Source of the DNA: Cloacibacterium sp046296655
Lineage (GTDB): Bacteria > Bacteroidota > Bacteroidia > Flavobacteriales > Weeksellaceae
Length of the DNA stretch: 16,812 bases
Direction: 5' to 3'
Assembly (NCBI GenBank): GCA_046296655.1
Contig: JBKBLE010000037.1
Coordinates: 1 to 16,812, forward strand
Shown here: piece by piece, positions 14,848 through 16,812 of the stretch
Position numbering within the stretch: the stretch's first letter is position 1
Layout of the letters: each line of letters starts with the position of its first letter
The notes under the pieces: model-generated
Database searches by the model: none
Told to the model about the DNA's origin: nothing
What the model saw: only the letters and a program-made list of their open reading frames with translations
Program-made: the position numbers and the translations under genes

Positions 14848-14925
14848 TTTCTCGCAGATTAAGCAGATTTTGCGGATAATTGAAAATAAAAAATCTGTTT
14901 AATCAGCCAAATCAGCGAGAGAAAT
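14848..14925. repeat. Palindromic intergenic repeat, copy C (CGCAGATTA units)
   Basis: The left arm (14848-14875) reads TTTCTCGCAGATTA then AGCAGATTTT then GCGGAT. The right arm (14890-14925) is an imperfect inverse ending in AATCAGCGAGAGAAA. It has the same TTTCTC-lead and 9/10-nt unit spacing as copies A and B but with CGCAGATT instead of CACAGATT. With the preceding terminator and GC-rich repeat, it accounts for most of the 329-nt gap between lpd and the VOC gene. I see no gene in that gap. Confidence 0.75.
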
Positions 14926-14967
14926 TGAAAAATTCTAAAATATCACCATTTCAAAAAAAAATAAAAT

Positions 14968-15402
14968 ATGATTACAAAACCTATATTTCCATGTCTTTGG
15001 TACGATGGAAAAGCCAGAGAAGCTGCAGATTTTTATTGCCAAATTTTCCCTAATTCTAAAGTCCTTTCGGATAATGGAATGGTCGTAAAATTTGAACTGA
15101 ACGGAAGAGAATTCATGGGATTAAATGGCGGTCCGAATTTCAAATTTGATGAAGCCGTTTCTTTTTGTATAGAATGCGAAACACAAGAAGAAATAGATTA
15201 CTATTGGAAAAATTTATTGAAAAATGGAGGAAACGAAAAAGTTTGCGGTTGGCTTACAGACCAATTCGGATTGTGTTGGCAAGTCTATCCTAAAGTTTTA
15301 ATAGAATTGATGAATGACGCCGAAAAAGCACCAAAAGCAGTAGAAGCATTTCAGAAAATGATAAAATTTGATATACAAGCTTTACTTGATGCTGTGAAAT
15401 AA
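14968..15402 (+). CDS. VOC superfamily protein, PhnB/YjdN-like
   Basis: A 144-residue cytoplasmic protein of the vicinal-oxygen-chelate (glyoxalase) superfamily, PhnB-like branch, often mislabelled 3-demethylubiquinone methyltransferase. Visible motifs are PCLWYDGKAREAADFYCQIF at the start, FELNGREFMGLNGGPNFKF, AVSFCIECETQEEIDYYW and CGWLTDQFGLCWQVYP. The C-terminal helices (KAVEAFQKMIKFDIQALLDA) are typical. After FPNSKV the usual loop (an R-Y-G-x-x-G-like stretch of about a dozen residues) is missing, so the protein is somewhat short for the branch, which is usually about 155 residues. Substrate and reaction are unknown, and members need not be enzymes. ATG at 14968 fits the family start. 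It follows repeat copy C by about 40 nt with no obvious promoter box. Confidence 0.87.
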   Translation: MITKPIFPCLWYDGKAREAADFYCQIFPNSKVLSDNGMVVKFELNGREFMGLNGGPNFKFDEAVSFCIECETQEEIDYYWKNLLKNGGNEKVCGWLTDQFGLCWQVYPKVLIELMNDAEKAPKAVEAFQKMIKFDIQALLDAVK

Positions 15403-15415
15403 AACCTTACCTTTG
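15386..15415 (+). promoter_or_regulatory. Full Bacteroidota-type promoter (TTG-N19-TACCTTTG) for the cvfB-like gene
   Basis: TTG at 15386-15388 and TACCTTTG at 15408-15415 are separated by exactly 19 nt, an ideal -33/-7 pair. The -33 box is inside the end of the VOC coding sequence. The start codon lies 28 nt after the -7 box. This is the best promoter in the window. Confidence 0.75.
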
Positions 15416-15443
15416 CAAAACTTACCAATTATCAATTACAAAA

Positions 15444-16280
15444 ATGCAGTTAGGAAAAACTCAAACTTTAAAAATCGCAGAAAAAAATACCTCTGGACTT
15501 TTCTTAGAATCTCAAACCGGTGAAAGAGCTTTTTTGCCTAAAATTTTTGCAGACGAAAATGCAGAAATAGGTGATGAAATATCAGTTTTCGTGTATCAAG
15601 ATGATTCTGCCTTGAAAGCTACTACAGAAATTCCGCTTTGCGAAGTAGGAGAGTTTGCAGTGATGACTTGCGTGCAATCTTTGCCAAGTGGCGCTTTTAT
15701 GGACTGGGGAATTATCAAAGATTTATTTATTCCTTACAAGCAACAAAAAGGTAAAATCCTAGAAGGAAAACGTTATTTGGTTTACGTTTATGTAGACGAT
15801 GTTTCAGACAGAATTACTGGAACTACTAAGTTTAAGAGAAATCAATCTTACGAAAATGTTCCTTTCAAAAAAGGAGAAGAAGTAAATCTTATCATTGCAG
15901 GAGAATCAGAAATTGGGTTCAATGTAGTGGTGAATAAAAAATATTTGGGATTAATTTACGCTTCGGATGTGTTCAAAAAATTATATCCACTGTCTGAAGA
16001 AAAAGGCTACATCAAAACCATCAGAGAAGACGGTAAAATAGATGTTACCCTTCAAAAACAAGGTTATGAAAACAATCATGATGAATTTCAACAAAAAATT
16101 CTTCAGAAATTAGAAGAAAATTACGGAATTCTTTATCTCTCAGACAAATCAGAACCCGAAGAAATTAAGCAAGAACTGCAAATGAGCAAAAAGAATTTCA
16201 AAAAGGCAATTGGCGGTTTATATAAAGACCAAGTCATAGAAATTCTGGAAGACAAAATCAGACTCATCAACGAAGAATAA
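15444..16280 (+). CDS. S1-like RNA-binding protein, CvfB/YitL family
   Basis: A 278-residue cytoplasmic protein matching the CvfB family: tandem S1-type OB domains followed by a winged helix. The first OB segment has KIAEKNTSGLFLES and RAFLPKIF. The second has VQSLPSGAFMDWGIIKDLF and IPYKQQKGKILEG, the family's most recognisable stretch. A third has EIGFNVVVNKKYLGLIYASD and VFKKL, with GYIKTIREDGKIDVTLQKQG. The C-terminal winged helix includes LQMSKKNFKKAIGGLYKDQV. CvfB of Staphylococcus affects virulence-factor expression and binds RNA. The role in flavobacteria is not established. It is transcribed from its own promoter, which starts inside the VOC gene, and ends at a bidirectional terminator. 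Confidence 0.9.
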   Translation: MQLGKTQTLKIAEKNTSGLFLESQTGERAFLPKIFADENAEIGDEISVFVYQDDSALKATTEIPLCEVGEFAVMTCVQSLPSGAFMDWGIIKDLFIPYKQQKGKILEGKRYLVYVYVDDVSDRITGTTKFKRNQSYENVPFKKGEEVNLIIAGESEIGFNVVVNKKYLGLIYASDVFKKLYPLSEEKGYIKTIREDGKIDVTLQKQGYENNHDEFQQKILQKLEENYGILYLSDKSEPEEIKQELQMSKKNFKKAIGGLYKDQVIEILEDKIRLINEE

Positions 16281-16283
16281 AAC

Positions 16284-16313
16284 AAAAAGAGCAGAAATTT
16301 CTGCTCTTTTTTA
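16284..16313. terminator. Bidirectional terminator between the cvfB-like and zinc-finger genes
   Basis: AAAAAGAGCAGAAA and TTTCTGCTCTTTTT form a perfect 14-bp inverted repeat with no spacer; the central bases would open as a loop. A and T runs on the two sides suit both convergent genes. The stop codon of the minus-strand gene overlaps its T-tract. Confidence 0.9.
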
Positions 16314-16661
16314 GTTTTCTTTCCTTACCACCAGAATAAAATCATCTTCTAAAAATTTATATCCAAAATCATATACAAAAAAATATTGAGCTCCGTTTTT
16401 ATAGGTTTTAATATTGGTAAAATATTCGAAATCAAAACCTGCAACCGAAAGTTTATTTCTAGTAGTTTTGGCTTTGTTTTCTACAAAATTTTGTTCAGAG
16501 AGGATTTTGAAATTCTTGCGCAGTTTATTGTTAATATTGCGCATAAGGTTGGTTTGGTCTTTGTTCTGTTTATTGTTATAGGCGTTTCTACAAGCATCAC
16601 TGCAGAATTTCTTATCTATTCTGCCTATGATTTTTTCGCCACATTCTAGACAGTTTTGCAT
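16311..16661 (-). CDS. Small zinc-finger protein of unknown function
   Basis: A 116-residue protein whose N-terminus carries a C4-x-x-C7 pair (CLECGEKIIG) and a C-x-x-x-C pair (FCSDACRNAYNNK), a treble-clef or zinc-ribbon arrangement of the kind seen in DUF2116-like proteins. A basic stretch (NKLRKNFKIL) follows, then a C-terminal beta-rich domain with GFDFEYFTNIKTYKNGAQYF and YDFGYKFLEDDFILVVRKE. I recall similar conserved hypothetical proteins in flavobacteria, but no function is known. Nucleic-acid binding is possible from the finger and basic linker and is inference only. It starts at ATG 16661 with a TATCTTTA box just upstream, and is convergent with the cvfB-like gene. Confidence 0.8.
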   Translation of the reverse strand: MQNCLECGEKIIGRIDKKFCSDACRNAYNNKQNKDQTNLMRNINNKLRKNFKILSEQNFVENKAKTTRNKLSVAGFDFEYFTNIKTYKNGAQYFFVYDFGYKFLEDDFILVVRKEN

Positions 16662-16676
16662 GGATTTAGTTTTATG

Positions 16677-16684
16677 TAAAGATA
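16677..16684 (-). promoter_or_regulatory. Possible -7 element (TATCTTTA) for the zinc-finger gene
   Basis: One mismatch to TAnnTTTG on the minus strand, 15 nt upstream of the ATG. It directly abuts the T-tract of the terminator at 16684-16718. Confidence 0.4.
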
Positions 16685-16718
16685 AAAAAAATCCGTTTGT
16701 AAACGGATAATTTTTTTT
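16684..16718. terminator. Bidirectional-looking hairpin terminator near the right edge
   Basis: ATCCGTTT (16691-16698) and AAACGGAT (16701-16708) form a stem flanked by seven A on the left and eight T on the right. It most simply ends a minus-strand gene entering from the right, whose last codons (I-E-Y-stop, 16724-16735) would be all that is left before the insertion-sequence end. No plus-strand gene needs it. Confidence 0.75.
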
Positions 16719-16735
16719 GATTTTTAATATTCGAT

Positions 16736-16812
16736 ATCAATACTGTCCTAAATAAAAATTATTAAAAATAGAAACAGCCTAAATACCTATTTTACATTTA
16801 GCTTTACATTTA
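16736..16812. mobile_element. Insertion-sequence end (partial, runs off the right edge)
   Basis: The first 23 nt (core ACTGTCCTAAATAA) are the exact reverse complement of 56-78. The following sequence is AT-rich, with a 10-nt TTTACATTTA repeated at 16792 and 16803, and is unlike the outer sequence at the left edge. Together these suggest the opposite end of the same element type as at 1-77, inserted close to the 3' end of a minus-strand gene outside the window. No transposase codons can be identified in this short piece. Confidence 0.55.

Noticed and set aside
14708..14902. A 64-codon open frame (contains LFCFASLHKK and SAQLGLQ)
   Set aside because: It runs through the GC-rich repeat and palindrome copy C. 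The protein-like look comes from the repeat, and there is no start context or homolog pattern. I recall similar spurious proteins annotated from this repeat in other flavobacteria.
16724..16758. A minus-strand gene end (I-D-I-E-Y-stop) at the right edge as an annotated CDS
   Set aside because: Only a few codons remain before the insertion-sequence end. The hairpin beyond the stop supports the idea, but there is too little to call a gene.
1..16812. The whole window as a composite transposon or small plasmid
   Set aside because: Two insertion-sequence ends flank it, but the content is core housekeeping (kdsA, kdsD, tatC, recQ, lpd) with no replication, mobilisation or cargo-type genes. Contig breakage at a repeated element explains the edges better.

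Overview
The window (about 33% G+C by eye) carries ordinary chromosomal genes of a Bacteroidota bacterium, most likely a flavobacterium of the Chryseobacterium/Cloacibacterium type (Weeksellaceae; family level is inference). The evidence is: several TAnnTTTG -7 promoter elements and no Shine-Dalgarno pattern; a TonB-dependent receptor with an N-terminal carboxypeptidase-regulatory-like domain; a cysteine-less DUF164 coiled-coil protein next to a NIF3-type protein; and intergenic repeats of the CACAGATTA kind, which I recall as common in this group.

Layout. Positions 1-77 and 16736-16812 are the two ends of what looks like one type of insertion sequence. They share a perfect 23-nt inverted repeat, and the left copy cuts a potassium/ion-channel gene after about 60 codons. 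A rightward block follows: NIF3-like protein, DUF164 protein, terminator, PH-domain membrane protein, kdsA, terminator, TonB-dependent receptor, terminator. Facing it is a leftward block, kdsD - tatC - MATE exporter (9512 to 6232). recQ diverges from kdsD and reads right, followed by a family-4 glycosyltransferase, dihydrolipoyl dehydrogenase (lpd), a PhnB-like VOC protein and a CvfB-like S1 protein. A small leftward zinc-finger protein closes the window, and its promoter abuts a hairpin terminator.

Function. kdsD (ribulose-5-P to arabinose-5-P) and kdsA (arabinose-5-P + PEP to Kdo-8-P) are consecutive steps of Kdo synthesis for LPS, but they sit in separate transcription units. The receptor, TatC, MATE exporter and glycosyltransferase are also envelope functions. 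recQ, lpd and cvfB are housekeeping genes with no partner genes beside them.

The points most worth a second look are: (1) the matching insertion-sequence ends, about 77 nt on each side, which suggest a complete assembly contig bounded by a repeat; (2) the loss of all zinc-ligand cysteines in two proteins, RecQ and the DUF164 protein; (3) three imperfect palindromes built from 9-nt CACAGATTA-like units around the glycosyltransferase, lpd and VOC genes, one supplying the glycosyltransferase stop codon and one ending 8 nt before its start codon; and (4) two places where a terminator T-tract merges into the next promoter. I saw no defence system, CRISPR array, prophage, tRNA or rRNA, and no clear candidate for a wholly new multi-gene system.
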